From Ficedula albicollis (taxonomy: Eukaryota > Chordata > Aves > Passeriformes > Muscicapidae), in the NCBI RefSeq assembly GCF_000247815.1, contig NC_021684.1, positions 5,513,045 through 5,577,044 on the forward strand: a stretch of DNA of 64,000 bases, read 5' to 3'. This document shows positions 52,071 to 64,000 of this stretch, in pieces; the first letter of the stretch is position 1, and each line of letters opens with the position of its first letter. The notes beneath the pieces were generated by a model that was not told the origin of the DNA, did no database searches, and worked only from the letters and a program-made list of their open reading frames with translations. The position numbers and the translations under genes were made by a program.

Positions 52071-53575
52071 GCTAGAAAAAAAAAAACAAACCACACCACT
52101 CTTCAATTTTAAATTATAAACACACAAGTTCTCAATCTATTCAAGGACAGAGGCTGCACAGGGGGCTGTAGGTGTCCAAACGCATGTGGGGATCACAGGA
52201 GCACTTTCATGGCACCATTGCTGTGCCAGTGTAATTATGATGTGGACTAATTAACATGATGACATTGTGTGTCCCCAACTCTGAAGCTGCTGTTTTGTCC
52301 CCAGGTCTCTCTCCTAGTCTGACTCCATCTGCTTTTGCTGGAATACATTTTAAGATGGCAACTATCTATAATGCCTCTAAAATATAATTGTTTCTAGAAA
52401 ATGGGATCATGTTGATGCATGTTACTTCTTATATGGTGCTGTTATTGCAGCCCCCAGCAACAGGTCTCTTACTTGCTTTGTACAGTAGCTGACTCTTCTC
52501 ATCCAGTTCACTTTAAATTTTGGCCATCCACTAATGCAGGGTTGCTTATGTTCCAATCTGGGCAAATTTCAAGATACTCCTTTACTGTGTAAAATGCTTA
52601 ATTTATATGATCATTCTAATACGAAACAATCTATAGATGCACTTGATGGTTTCTTGCTAGTCTGAAGAATTCACTTACACTGAGAAAAGGGATCTGTCAG
52701 CAGCGTATTACAGGTTTCCATCTGATATTTTCAGGTATCTTGTTAAGGTGTACTTATTACTTTGTTAATAAAAATGAGGATTTCAAAATGGAGCATTCAA
52801 ATGTTGGGGACAGCAGGTTTATATCTGTGCTTGTCATTACAGAATGAGGCAGCCCTGTAGAAAATAAGTCTACAGTTGTAGAAGTGAAGGTTATTAAAGC
52901 TTGGGAATGTATAAAGAGAGAGAACTGACCCAATTCAGGGAGGTTCTGGCCTGGTGTTCCTTATTTTGAAAGCTTGATGTAGCTTGATTTTGATATTAAT
53001 TCAGTCTCTCAGCAGCTTACTGCTCTTCCTTTTCATACACACAAAAAAGGTGAAAAATGCTGTCAAGAGCTAGTGGAAGATGGGCAGAGCCTCACCCAGG
53101 ATCACTTCCAGCTCCCAGGGATGCTGTGCATGCAGATGCAGAGCTCAGGCAGTTCCCAGCACTGTACCCTCTGTAACACTGGCTCTTATTTCAGCCTCTC
53201 ACAACGTTTATGAGATGAACAAAAGCCAGTTCTCCTGCTTGAAGGTCTGGCCTTTCCTGCCTTGCAAAGGCTTCCTGTAAATTATGGCTTTCTATTCATC
53301 AGGAAAGCTTTTTCAGGAAGTGATAATAATGCTCAGTTTTCTTGAAAGAAAAAAATAAAAGCTTTTGATAAGTTTGTGGGGGACTACAGTTTCTGGTGGA
53401 TGGTGAAGTGGTGAACAAGATGCTGCTTTACACTTGACACATAAAAGAACTAAAAATAATTAAGAAAAATTGAACTTATTTTGGAAAACACTCTTCCAGT
53501 TGAATTTCTCTTTCCTTAAATTAAAATTTCTTTGCCTTTCCTCACCCCTTATAGTGCAAGAGGGAAGGAAAGGTT
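52071..53575. other. Intergenic DNA, no gene recognised
   Basis: Nothing recognised in this stretch. Confidence 0.6.
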
Positions 53576-54515
53576 TTAATAGTCCTCCGAAAAAAAACAG
53601 AACTACAACTGAGCTTTCAATTATCTTCATGTAGTGTTTTTATGCCATTGAGAAAATGTGGCAAATCTTTTGTTAACAAAAATAAAAAAGGGGTTTTTTT
53701 TTGTTAAATTCAATTCCTCAGTAGTAACATCAGTGTTGAGAAGTTTGACAGCTTTATTAAGAATTCTGATTATATTGTGTTGTTCAATTCTCACTCTAAT
53801 ATATGCAATATGAGGGTATCTTCCCTTACAACGCTCACCGGTCTGCTACTTGTTCATATCCAGAGGCCATGCTGGCTTTGACACTTCTAAGACTTGTATC
53901 ACCAAGGATCTCCTGTTTTTCAGCAATTCATAGTCTGAAAACTGACAGTGGATACTGGCTTATTTCATATCTAGAGCTTTAGAAAAACTCTTCCTTAAAT
54001 CTGTCTCATTTTGATAATTGCTTTTTAAAATTGTACCCCCCCCCCCCCCCCCCCTTAATAGTCCTCCGAAAAAAACCCAGAACTACAACTGAGCTTTCAA
54101 TTATCTTCATGTAGTGTTTTTATGCCATTGAGAAAATGTGGCAAATCTTTTGTTAACAAAAATAAAAAAGGGGTTTTTTTTTGTTAAATTCAATTCCTCA
54201 GTAGTAACATCAGTGTTGAGAAGTTTGACAGCTTTATTAAGAATTCTGATTATATTGTGTTGTTCAATTCTCACTCTAATATATGCAATATGAGGGTATC
54301 TTCCCTTACAACGCTCACCGGTCTGCTACTTGTTCATATCCAGAGGCCATGCTGGCTTTGACACTTCTAAGACTTGTATCACCAAGGATCTCCTGTTTTT
54401 CAGCAATTCATAGTCTGAAAACTGACAGTGGATATTGGCTTATTTCATATCTAGAGCTTTAGAAAAACTCTTCCTTAAATCTGTCTCATTTTGATAATTG
54501 CTTTTTAAAATTGTA
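53576..54515. repeat. 460-base near-identical tandem duplication with a 19-C junction
   Basis: Copy 1 is 53576-54035 and copy 2 is 54055-54515, both starting TTAATAGTCCTCCGAAAAAA and ending CTTTTTAAAATTGTA. Between them lies a pure run of 19 C. I see only two differences: the A run near 53590 versus 54075 (ending ACAG or CCCAG), and GATACTGG versus GATATTGG. It is either a very recent duplication or a false duplication made by the assembler. Confidence 0.97.
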
Positions 54516-57500
54516 GTAGTGACAGCACTGTAAATATCCCTGGTTTTGGTAATGATTCTCTGCCATGAGACTCATTTATTAGAGCAGTTGAAGGATAAGT
54601 ACATTAGGAGAGTTTTCAATGAGTAGCTTATTGTGGAAATTGATACTTTCCTTGGGATTTCAACTCTCTCTGGGTAAAAGGTTGATGCCCAGACCTTTAA
54701 AATGCCTCATAAAGTTTTTACCATTTGAACATGGTGTGACAAAAATTTATAGATACAAACATATGTAGCAGCATCAAATTTTCTTCAGGACTTCTGTGGA
54801 GATAGGGTTACAGTCTCAGGAGGATTTCCTCAAACACAGAGATCAGCTGGTCTCTGTGTGGCTGGCAGAGACACTAAAGAGATTGGCTTGTTGTGCATAT
54901 ACAGAGTGTTTTCACTTTAATAGTTAAATTATTTTCCCCCAGTGCTAAGTATTACTGAAACTACTGAAAAGACGTTTAGTTATGAGTAGTAGCAATAGAA
55001 GTAACTTGTAGATCTGATTACAGTGTCTGTTCCTTATAAGTATACCAGAGGAAATTTGTGTGTGAGGGTTTCTCAGGTGCTGAATCTCTACAGAAGTGTG
55101 AGATAAGTATTTGTGTAATGCAAGTAATGTTATTGTTCATATGCTGCTTGAAAACTTTGTTTGCAGTAGATTTGGGAGGCAACAAGTTCTGAATTGTTGA
55201 AACAAAGAACATCATGGAGGCCAGTTTGTTCTCTGCAGCTTTAGGCTTCAGCTTCATGGTGTGCAATGTTAAATATTGAACTGATTTTATTAAAGGCAAT
55301 GCAAGTTCCATCTTACTTAGCCAATGATTTTATGGTAACTGGATAAAAAGGTACCTGAGTGAATCTCAGTAAGTGCAGAAATGAACTGCAGATATACATC
55401 TATTATTCCAGGTAGTACTTTGAACCTGTAAGGATGACTAGAAACAGACAAAATGATCTTTTTCAGGAGACTGGATTCTTCCCTTTCAGGTGCATATTAC
55501 ATACCCCAGAGAAATAGCTATTCTTTAATGTGAGAGCTGGTAACCCCTGAAAGGGGAAAGTGATAATTCTAATTGCATTTTTGATCACTATTGAAGTAGG
55601 GTGAGCAGAGAAGTTGGCTTAAGTTTCTGTGTATGGCCTGTTTTGCAGAAGATTGTCTATATATGCACACATACAATATATAAATTACGGCTGAAAATAG
55701 TTGTATCTATGGAAACATGCATGAGTTACTCTATAGATGTGATTTTTTGTGTGATGTTTTTAAAGTTAAGAACCTGAACATCATTGCAGGACCTGACACT
55801 CTTGACATAAACAACAGCATCTATACCTTTGTGCTAACTTAGTCTGATGAAAATTATTCTTTCAAAGAAAAACTTGTTTAGATGGTCTGGTAAAAATTGG
55901 ATGGACCTCTCTGCTCTATATAAGTTCATTAGAAAAGATTAAATTTGAAGTCTAAAAAGCAAGTAATCTCTCAATAAGAGAGCACAGTCTGTGAAATGTA
56001 TTCATTAATTGTTAGCTGTAATATCAAAACCTGTTATTACACACTGGTCTATTTTTAGGAAAAGAGAATGGATAATGAACCCCTGATGCCAGTAGCTTCT
56101 CTGAAACCTAGGAGAAGACTTTGTATATTCTGTCCCTTGCACTGGCAGGTCCTGCAGCTCCTGTACTGTCGTCTCCTACTGAAAGTGCCCCGCACTTGTG
56201 GACAGTTTTCCTCCTACTGCCTCTTATGAGGAGGATTTGACAGAGAGGAAATAGTAATTCCAGAAGGACATGGAATATTTATGTTCTACATCCTCTTTTG
56301 GATCTTCAGTTATTTGACAGATCCTAGGAAATAATTTGTAGATTATTTCTGTAGATTTAGAGAATTATTAAAAAGCGTAATAAAACCAAGGCCCTTCTCC
56401 ACACAATACTGAGCAAGTTTACGAGTACATGAAACAGATGTTTGTAGGGATATGTGACAAGTTTTTCCTTGCTGCTGTGCCTTAATCTGAAAATAGGGAG
56501 CCTCAAGAGGGAGTTGGTCTCTGTGCAGCAGAATCTGCTGTCACCTGTCTCAATCACAAATTGAGCAGAACTTGGTACAGTGGTCAGTGCCACTGAGACC
56601 ACATCCATGCTCAAAGATTGGTGTGAAACGTGTAAGGAAAATAAAAATTTTGTGATGTGGAAAGACTTATCGATATATTTTACTTTACTAACTTCAGGTT
56701 TCATCAGGCAACATTTTTCTTTTCTCAAAGACGGAGAGAGCCCTAACCTAGAGACAGCCACAGACAGAAGGTTGAAATGAAGACAAGAGAATGGCTAGAA
56801 AAGGCAAAGCTTGGGCACGGTCAGAGTGGTATTTTAGGGCATTTCTAGCAAGGAGTTGAATATACTTATGGGCCTCCAGAGGTTGTCACCAGTCACTTCT
56901 GTTGTGTGGTGTGTCTGCATGAGCTTATTGAAGACAGGTGGCCTTGCATGAAGGCCAGCAGCAGTGAAGAACAGTTTTAGATAAGGAAGGCAATTATTTT
57001 GACATCTCTGGTCATGACCTTATGTTCGTCTTTAGCGTGCAACGTTCAAAGAAAGAGGAAGGTTTGCTAGAACTGTTGAAGAGGGCAATTCATTGGTTTC
57101 TCAGGTTTGCAGCCACACATCATTTTAAAATCCATCACTGAGATAACATTCTGTACAGTGCAGCTGCCCCTGAACAGCAACATTTTTAACCTACCTTTTC
57201 TAAAAAATTATACCTACCCAAGCAGATCTCTTGGATAGCTAATGCCACATTTGTTCAGGAATCTGGTGAGCAAAGCCTGCAAGAAGTACTGAGTGGATGA
57301 ATACTGTGCTGTGCAGTCTTTGGAACTCCACACAAAGTTTTTCTGTGCAATGTAAAGCAAGAATTCTGTAAAATTTCGAGTATGATGGTCTTCAAAAGTT
57401 TACAGTCCTTCACAGAAAGTGATAGTCAATTTGTTGTAACACAAGACAGAGTTAACTGATTTTATGGTGTTCATAAATAAACCATGTTCTAAGTGTCACA

Positions 57501-58480
57501 CAAGCTTTAAAATTTGGTCTTGAAGAGAAAATCTGGTTTGCAACAACTAAGGTTGTTCATACTCTATAGGAACAGGTGTGGGTTTAAGGCAGAGGTTCAA
57601 ATACATGGATATCTACTTTTTCTTTAAGACAGATTTGCATGGCCCAAGGAACCAGTCCTGGTTATAATGCAATCAGTCAAAGTACTTTTTTCTTAATTAA
57701 AAATCCCACATGCTTTGCAGGTGCAAGTTTTGATTGTGTGTGTGTTGTTTTTGGTTTTGGTTTTTTTTCCCCAAAGCTTAGAGACTACTTTTATAAGAGC
57801 TACTCTATAGGAAGTGACTTGTTTTTGTTTTAAGTAAAAATTCATAATGTCTTTAATGATGACAGCAAGCTTGTACAAAGCTGCATTCTGGACCTAGACT
57901 CCAATGACAAAAGAAAATCCCCATCTCTTCCTTGTTAGTTGTTCTATGGATTTATTTCCTTTTGTGTGGGATGGACAGATGGGCTCCAGTGGAAATGAGG
58001 GTGTGACACTGCATGTGGCCAGTCTGGGTCAGATTTGGGCTGACAAGCCCAGGGCTGCAGAGCTGCTGAACACCTCAGTGAGCCCCAGGGTGCTGGTCAG
58101 AAGTGCTGATGTTCTCTGATTTCCTGCCATTTGCTATTTCACTGCACAATCATTGATATATTTGAGTTTTGTTTTGTTTTAATATTGGATTAACTTTCAG
58201 GTAAACTGTAAGCCTGGGGGTGCCTAGTACATTGTTGAGAGGTTGCTGTGTGGTTTATGATGATTGTGGGTTTTCTATTAGTTAGTTGCCTATGTCAAGG
58301 TAGTTTAGGATTATTGTGAAAATGTTACACCTTGACATTAATATGCTAAATACATAGAGGATTTTTTAATATCAGCAGTAGAAATGTTAAATATGGCATG
58401 TCAATATTGGTTGCTATTAAAAGAACTGTCTGTATTAAATTAAGAACGAGGCTTTTTGGTTGGCAATGGTAATGAAGAAA
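54516..58480. other. Intergenic DNA, no gene recognised
   Basis: Unique AT-rich DNA. The minus-strand 134-codon frame at 56357-56761 is not recognisable. Confidence 0.6.
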
Positions 58481-58700
58481 GAATCTTAGAGTATTCTGAG
58501 TTGGAAGGGACCCACAAGGATCATCAAGGACCAGTTCCTGACTCTGCACAGGGCAACCCCAGGAATCCCAGCATGTCCCTGAGAGTGTTGTCCAAAAACT
58601 CCTTGAGCTCTGTCAGGCTGGTGCTGCAACCACTGCCTTGGGGAGCCTGTTCCAGTGCCCAGCCACCCTCTGGGTGAAACACCTCTTTCTAAAAACCAGC
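58481..58700 (-). mobile_element. CR1 LINE 3' fragment (minus strand)
   Basis: GAGTTGGAAGGGACCCACAA, then GGATCATCAAGGACCAGTTC, CTTGAGCTCTGTCAGGCTGG and TGGGGAGCCTGTTCCAGTGC are in the order of a reverse-complemented CR1 3' region of the CR1-J/E type. It is more complete than the other minus-strand tails here. Confidence 0.92.
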
Positions 58701-61700
58701 CTCTGTGACAAAAACCAAGCTATTAGCGCAGCAGCTGAATGCTTGCAATGTTTTTCTCCTCTGCTGCTCCTGTTGAGCAGCTTGCAGCACACTGCAGTCG
58801 TGGATCACAGCTCTGATGAAAGCAATGGGTCCTTTTTCTGCTTTAAACGTGGCCAGGGACTGATCAGCTGAGGGAGCCTTGAGGTCACAGCTGGCACTGA
58901 GACACCTGCTGTGAGAGGAGGGGACAGTGTCCTACGTGACAAATGTCACTGCTGCCAGAAAATGGAGCTCCACCTGCCACTATGTGAGTTGGCAGGATGA
59001 GATTGGGTGTAGTGGAGTGAGTTGGGTTGTGTGAAGGTTGCTGACCTGCCTGGAGCAGGAACGAGCACGAATTCACCAGGCTCATCTGAGATCCTGTTTG
59101 AGGCTGCAGCACTTGGCTGCTTGGATTTGGAGGTAGATTCATTATCTAGGAGCAAGATGCCAACAAATGCAAAATTCAGTCTTGTAAAAAGTTATTTCTC
59201 TTTGGTAAAATGAACAGCTACATCAGTTGCCCTGCATAGCCCAAGTGACCAGGCTCCCATGATAATAAGGAAGGTGGGTTCTGACTTCAGTTTATGTTGA
59301 ACTTCATTTCCCATTTTGCTTGGGCAAAATCATGCTCATAAAATTATCCTCTAAAGTTCTTTCAACTTTGAATGAACTCGTTGATGCTAGGGTAGCAATA
59401 GACTTGAGTTGATAGATGTAATAAATGTTATTTCCTGTAGAAAATTTATCTTTTGCCTGAGATGCTGTCACATGGTAGTAACTAATTTGATTTCTCAGCC
59501 CTTGTCTTCACCATTTGTGCATGTTCACCAGATTCATTTGCTTGTTCTTTATAAGCAGTTTTGATTGGCAGTTTATATGCCAATGTAATTTAAGAACTCA
59601 ATAAAAGTTCTTTTTACACAAATAATATTCTATAAAAGAGGCATGTTTCTTCAGGGTAATTCCTCAGATTCTTAATGAGCCACATAGATCCTGTATTAGA
59701 TCATGGCTCCTTGTAAAGGGTTTATAACTATGCTCAGATGCTTTGTTTGGTGTTTAATCAGCTTTAATAATGGCTGTGTAACTGTTCAGGGATGAAAAGA
59801 AATTCTATGGAAGGAATTAGAAGGGACTATAGAAACTTAATTAGAATATATAAACATTTTTCTAAATACCTATAAACACATAAAAATCTGAATAGCTTTA
59901 TAACTCTTTCCAGTCATAGCAGAGACGGTGGCAGATTCTATTTAACCTGAGGGCTTTTCCCATAAGAGGCTCTGCAGGACTGTGAGCTGCTGCCCCGTGT
60001 GTGGCTGAGGATTTGTGCCTCTGGGACCCATCACTCACCCAGTGTCTCTGGGCAGGGGATGCCAGGGATGAATCAAGCACACAGACATCCCTGTGGCAGC
60101 CCTGCTGTCCTCGAGGGACATGGGTGTGTGTATGGGTGGCTTGAACAGGAGTCAGTCTCAGATCACTCACAGAAAATGTTCTTGAAATAACATTCTTCTT
60201 TTAAAAGTTAATATTTTTTTAAAATACTGCTTGTTGTTTCTCTTCCACTCTTCAATGACTTTAATATTTCAGTGTGATATCTTAATGTTCTCTATGGTAT
60301 TATAGTATTGCCTTAAGGTTATGCCCTCAACATGCACAATATAAACAGGAGTGTTTCCAGCTGAGGTTTTCTGAAGTTTTCTATTGAAAAATTCATGTCC
60401 AAGTGCTTATAGTTTTGCCAATTTAATAATAACTTAGGCTCAAGCTAAATGCTAGTATTTTGTGTGCCTGGTGTGTTGTTTTGCTTTTTCATCTATTATA
60501 GATTTGGAGATTAGGGAAAAAGAAAAAAATCATTTAAGTTATTGACATTTCTGGGAATGATAAACGGCAAGAATACTTTTTTTCCCTCTCCTTTAAAACT
60601 TCCTTAAAGTTTAATTTGAGGTGCTAAGGTATGTCTCTAATCTGAAGGGGGAACATGAAATCTGTAAAAGAGGAACTTTGTTACCTGCAGACTTGTGTTT
60701 GTTGTGTAAATTTGTAAATCCATCCACATGTGACCAAAATGTAAATCTCCAGTTTCACAGACAGACTTCTGCCAGGGTGTGATGGTAAATGCTCTGGAGC
60801 TGCTCTCAAAGTGATCCCTTCCATCTGCAGTTCCTCTGGAAGTGCTGGTTAGAAACCATATTGAGGGATTTTTGCACCAGCTTTCGCTGCATTCAGTGCC
60901 TGGGACAGTGTGTGGTGACTGGAAGGGGCCCTTGCAAACTAGTCAGGGAATCAGAGAAATTAAAGGCTGTTCTGAAAAGCTGGATTTTATCCTTGCTGAT
61001 TCACAGAATTCCTGACTGTCTCTGGACAAGGCACAAAGCAGGGGCTTTGCAGGTGGCTGTGGTTTGCCTGGCTGTGCCTTGCAGGGCTGCTGAGTGCTGG
61101 CTGTGACTTAACAAATGAAAGAAAGTGAAAATCCAGATGACAAACTGAAATGCCAAGTCCACTGACAGAGTCTCACGCCTGGTTGTGATGTGGTGTCTGC
61201 CAAAACAGGTGTCAGATCTGTCTGTTTTGGTTTTCATGTGTGTGAAATAATATTAGTCTCATACAATGTTGTAAAAGGGAGAGAAGTCTCTAGTGATGAA
61301 AGTCTGTAGGAAAATGACTTTTCTGTCCACTGCAAGATGGAAAGTGTACACTGTGTGTGACTGTGCAGGACAAGCACCAAGTGCTAATGTCTGTGCGGTG
61401 GTTTGCAGCACTTGCTTGTTTAAATGTTTAATTCTATGATCCATTTTTTGATACCTGGTTTTTTTTGTTACTTTGAGGTAGCCTGTAGATACATGGTAGA
61501 GAAAAGTTCTAGCTGTCCAAAGAGGAGGATATGAATTGACATCAGGGGTTGAGGGAGCTGTGCTTGCTCAGTGAAGAGAAGCTCCTGTTGGGTTCCTCCC
61601 TCCAAAGAGGGGAATAAAGTGTGACCCAGAGGCAGCTTTGCAGCTGCCCTCCAAGAAATAATCAGAGCTAGACTGTTCCTCTCAGGACTGGTACAAGGGA

Positions 61701-64000
61701 TGGCACCCACAAGTCCAGTCTTGGGAGGGTCAGATTGTGACACAGGAAAAAATTTTCACATGGACTGTGCCACCCAGGGCAGGTCACCCAAAGCACGCTC
61801 CAATCTCAAATATCTTTTATGAAGGTTATTCTTCCCTCTCTCATGATGGGAACCAAGGGTACTGACAATTAATCTCTTTCAGAAGCAGCTCTTCAATGCC
61901 CAGTTCTCAGGGCTTCTTTTACTTCCTAGGCAAGAGTTAGGAAAGAAAATGAGGCAAGAGTTTACAGAAATGGTATGATAATAGGGGGAGGAGAGTACTG
62001 GAGTTTGTCATAATTTATGAATGCAGCAGGTTTATCAGGTTTTATTAACAGCCCTTTCACTCTCCTTGTTTTCCTTCTATTTTCCAGAAACAAGAACCTG
62101 CTGTGTCTTCTCTTTGGCTCTTTATTCACTAAAGGGCCTTCCTGGTTCCAAGGCAGAAATGTGATGAAGAGGTAGGTACAAGTGAAGAGATTATTCCTCA
62201 CTGTTTCATTTGCTGACAAATGTAGAACAGAACACAGTTCTATTCACAGTTACCAAGGACAGAAGACTAATTGCCTGTAGGCATTTACTTCATTGTGAAT
62301 TAATGGCATGACTGTAATATTTGCATTAATCCCATTAGCACAAAGCATACATAAATGCATTCAGAATGATTTTGTCTTGCTTGTACAATTTACATTAAGA
62401 TCCATATGCAGAATTGTATTTTCACAGCAAGTTTTTACAAATAATATTAAAATTTTTCTCCTTTTCTCCCATTAATAAGTTGCATATTTTAAAGTCTAGC
62501 TGGGCTCAGTGCCAGCAGGGAACTAAAACGATCTATAGCAACTGCCACATTTGCACTTTTCATTTACAAATCAGTAACTAAACTCTCATTAAATATTCTT
62601 AACCAGCCTGTTCAACATATGTTTGCTTGGGTATTAGTACTTATAAGTTGAAACAAATTAGATCAGTAGCTAAATTTGCTTCCTAATAGCCAAAGATATT
62701 TGAGAAAGAATAGGTTTTGGAATGCAGAAGTGGCAATGCCTTTTTTCTGCTTCATTCTTTTGAAAATGAAAAAGCTCTGCTCAGCAAAGTAGAAAGGTGG
62801 AAATTTGAACTCCCTCTCCACATCTTACTTCTGTGGGGAGACTGGTGCAGGAGGAGCTTTCAAATGAGGCCAGCAAACATCCACTAACTAATGTGGCTTA
62901 CAAATTAGCTTTTGTTTTGAGATGCATGTTCTTCTGTTTCATTCATGTGAATACTGAGAGTCCTGATCATGGAGGAGCACTTTCATCTTTGACCTCTAGG
63001 AGTGCTGACACTAAGTGCAGGAAGAGCCACTTAAAGAAAGAAAGTGGAAAATCATGGATGTTAGATCATTTTATACTCTTAAAAGGTTGTTGCCTCTGCT
63101 AAGTAGCTATTTCATGCACTTGCAAAGATTGTTAATGATGAGCTTTTAGTTAACTTCATTTTGTTATCAAAATCACAGTGCAAGTCATATTGTGATGGTT
63201 TCAGGTTTGTGCTATTCATATAAAAGTGAGCAGCAGCTTGTCCAAAATCAGAGGCCCCTGTGCATGTTGAGAGCTGTTTTTTGACGGGCTGTTGGGAGCA
63301 TCCCGTGCTGCTCCCACCACTCCACCTGACTGGGTACTGGAGCTCTGCTCATGGCCTCTCTCTGGGTGTGATGCTGAGCTCACTGTCTTTGCCTTTGGTT
63401 CCAAATCTCTTAAATGGGATTCATATTTGTGTATTTTAACAATATTCCACACTGATTTATTTTCTGCTCGCAAAAACCTGTATTTCTGTAAGTGGAGGTT
63501 GTTAGCAAGTAACAGCTTGGGGTTTTTGGGGAGTTTATGGTTCTTATTTGCATCTTTATCCCACTAAAGAAGGTTAAAATATGACAAAGCCTCTTTATAT
63601 TTCTAGAGCAAAATCCTTCAGGAAAAAAGCCCTTACTTTTTGCCATGTAACCCAGGACATTGACAAACCTTTCATTTTTTTCAGTAGTCTTGCCCCTCCC
63701 CATATCTTGCTTTTGACTTTCTAAGATAACAAAACCTTTTACCCTGGAGAGACCTGGACACATGATTTTCTTAATTCAAAGCCAGAAGAATCAGTTGGGA
63801 GGCATGTGTTGGTAACAGATCCTACTGCAGGGAAATAGCTCTTTGTGTTAACGGGATGGCAGCTGGGAAGCATAAATGAAAATACAACAGCCTCTGATAC
63901 CTAAAATGAAGGAGCAGCTAAATCCCTCCTTTTAAGAAAAAAACCCCAGGAGTGCTTGTTAAGTGTGAGTCTTAAGACACTGACATGCAAGTGTAGACGA
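58701..64000. other. Intergenic DNA, no gene recognised
   Basis: Mixed composition; open frames of 60-117 codons on both strands overlap each other and resemble no family. No repeat family is recognised. Confidence 0.55.

Overview
This is vertebrate nuclear DNA, almost certainly from a bird and probably a songbird. The evidence is several 3' fragments of chicken-repeat-1 (CR1) LINEs, long-terminal-repeat fragments of avian type, compact GT-AG introns and a GC-rich promoter. The songbird assignment is inference.

The only protein-coding gene I can establish is RFT1, on the + strand. It is complete: 13 coding exons between 14700 and 25095, joined in frame across 12 GT-AG introns, giving 539 residues. 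RFT1 is a multi-pass ER membrane protein of the MOP flippase-like superfamily. It is needed for N-glycosylation at the step where the Man5GlcNAc2-PP-dolichol intermediate moves to the lumenal side.

Layout. 1-12 kb: non-coding upstream DNA with a probable LTR (about 3.66-4.21 kb, minus), two plus-strand CR1 3' ends (9.31-9.97 and 10.47-10.95 kb) and a small CpG-rich patch between them. 12.1-14.7 kb: the RFT1 promoter region, a CpG-rich block with a GC-rich 30/34-base minisatellite broken by an uninterrupted run of 1,960 C. 14.7-25.1 kb: RFT1. 25.1-28.4 kb: 3' UTR and flank with several AATAAA signals. 28.4-64 kb: gene-poor DNA with a probable minus-strand LTR (29.25-29.8 kb), a possible plus-strand LTR (51.78-52.07 kb), minus-strand CR1 tails, simple repeats and a 460-base near-identical duplication whose junction is a 19-C run.

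Two themes stand out. Homopolymer-C runs sit at structurally suspicious places and are best treated first as assembly problems. There is also a high density of short direct tandem duplications (units about 38-143 bases, usually two copies, slightly diverged) across introns and intergenic DNA. I found no CRISPR array, operon, phage or bacterial-type system, and no convincing new multi-gene system.
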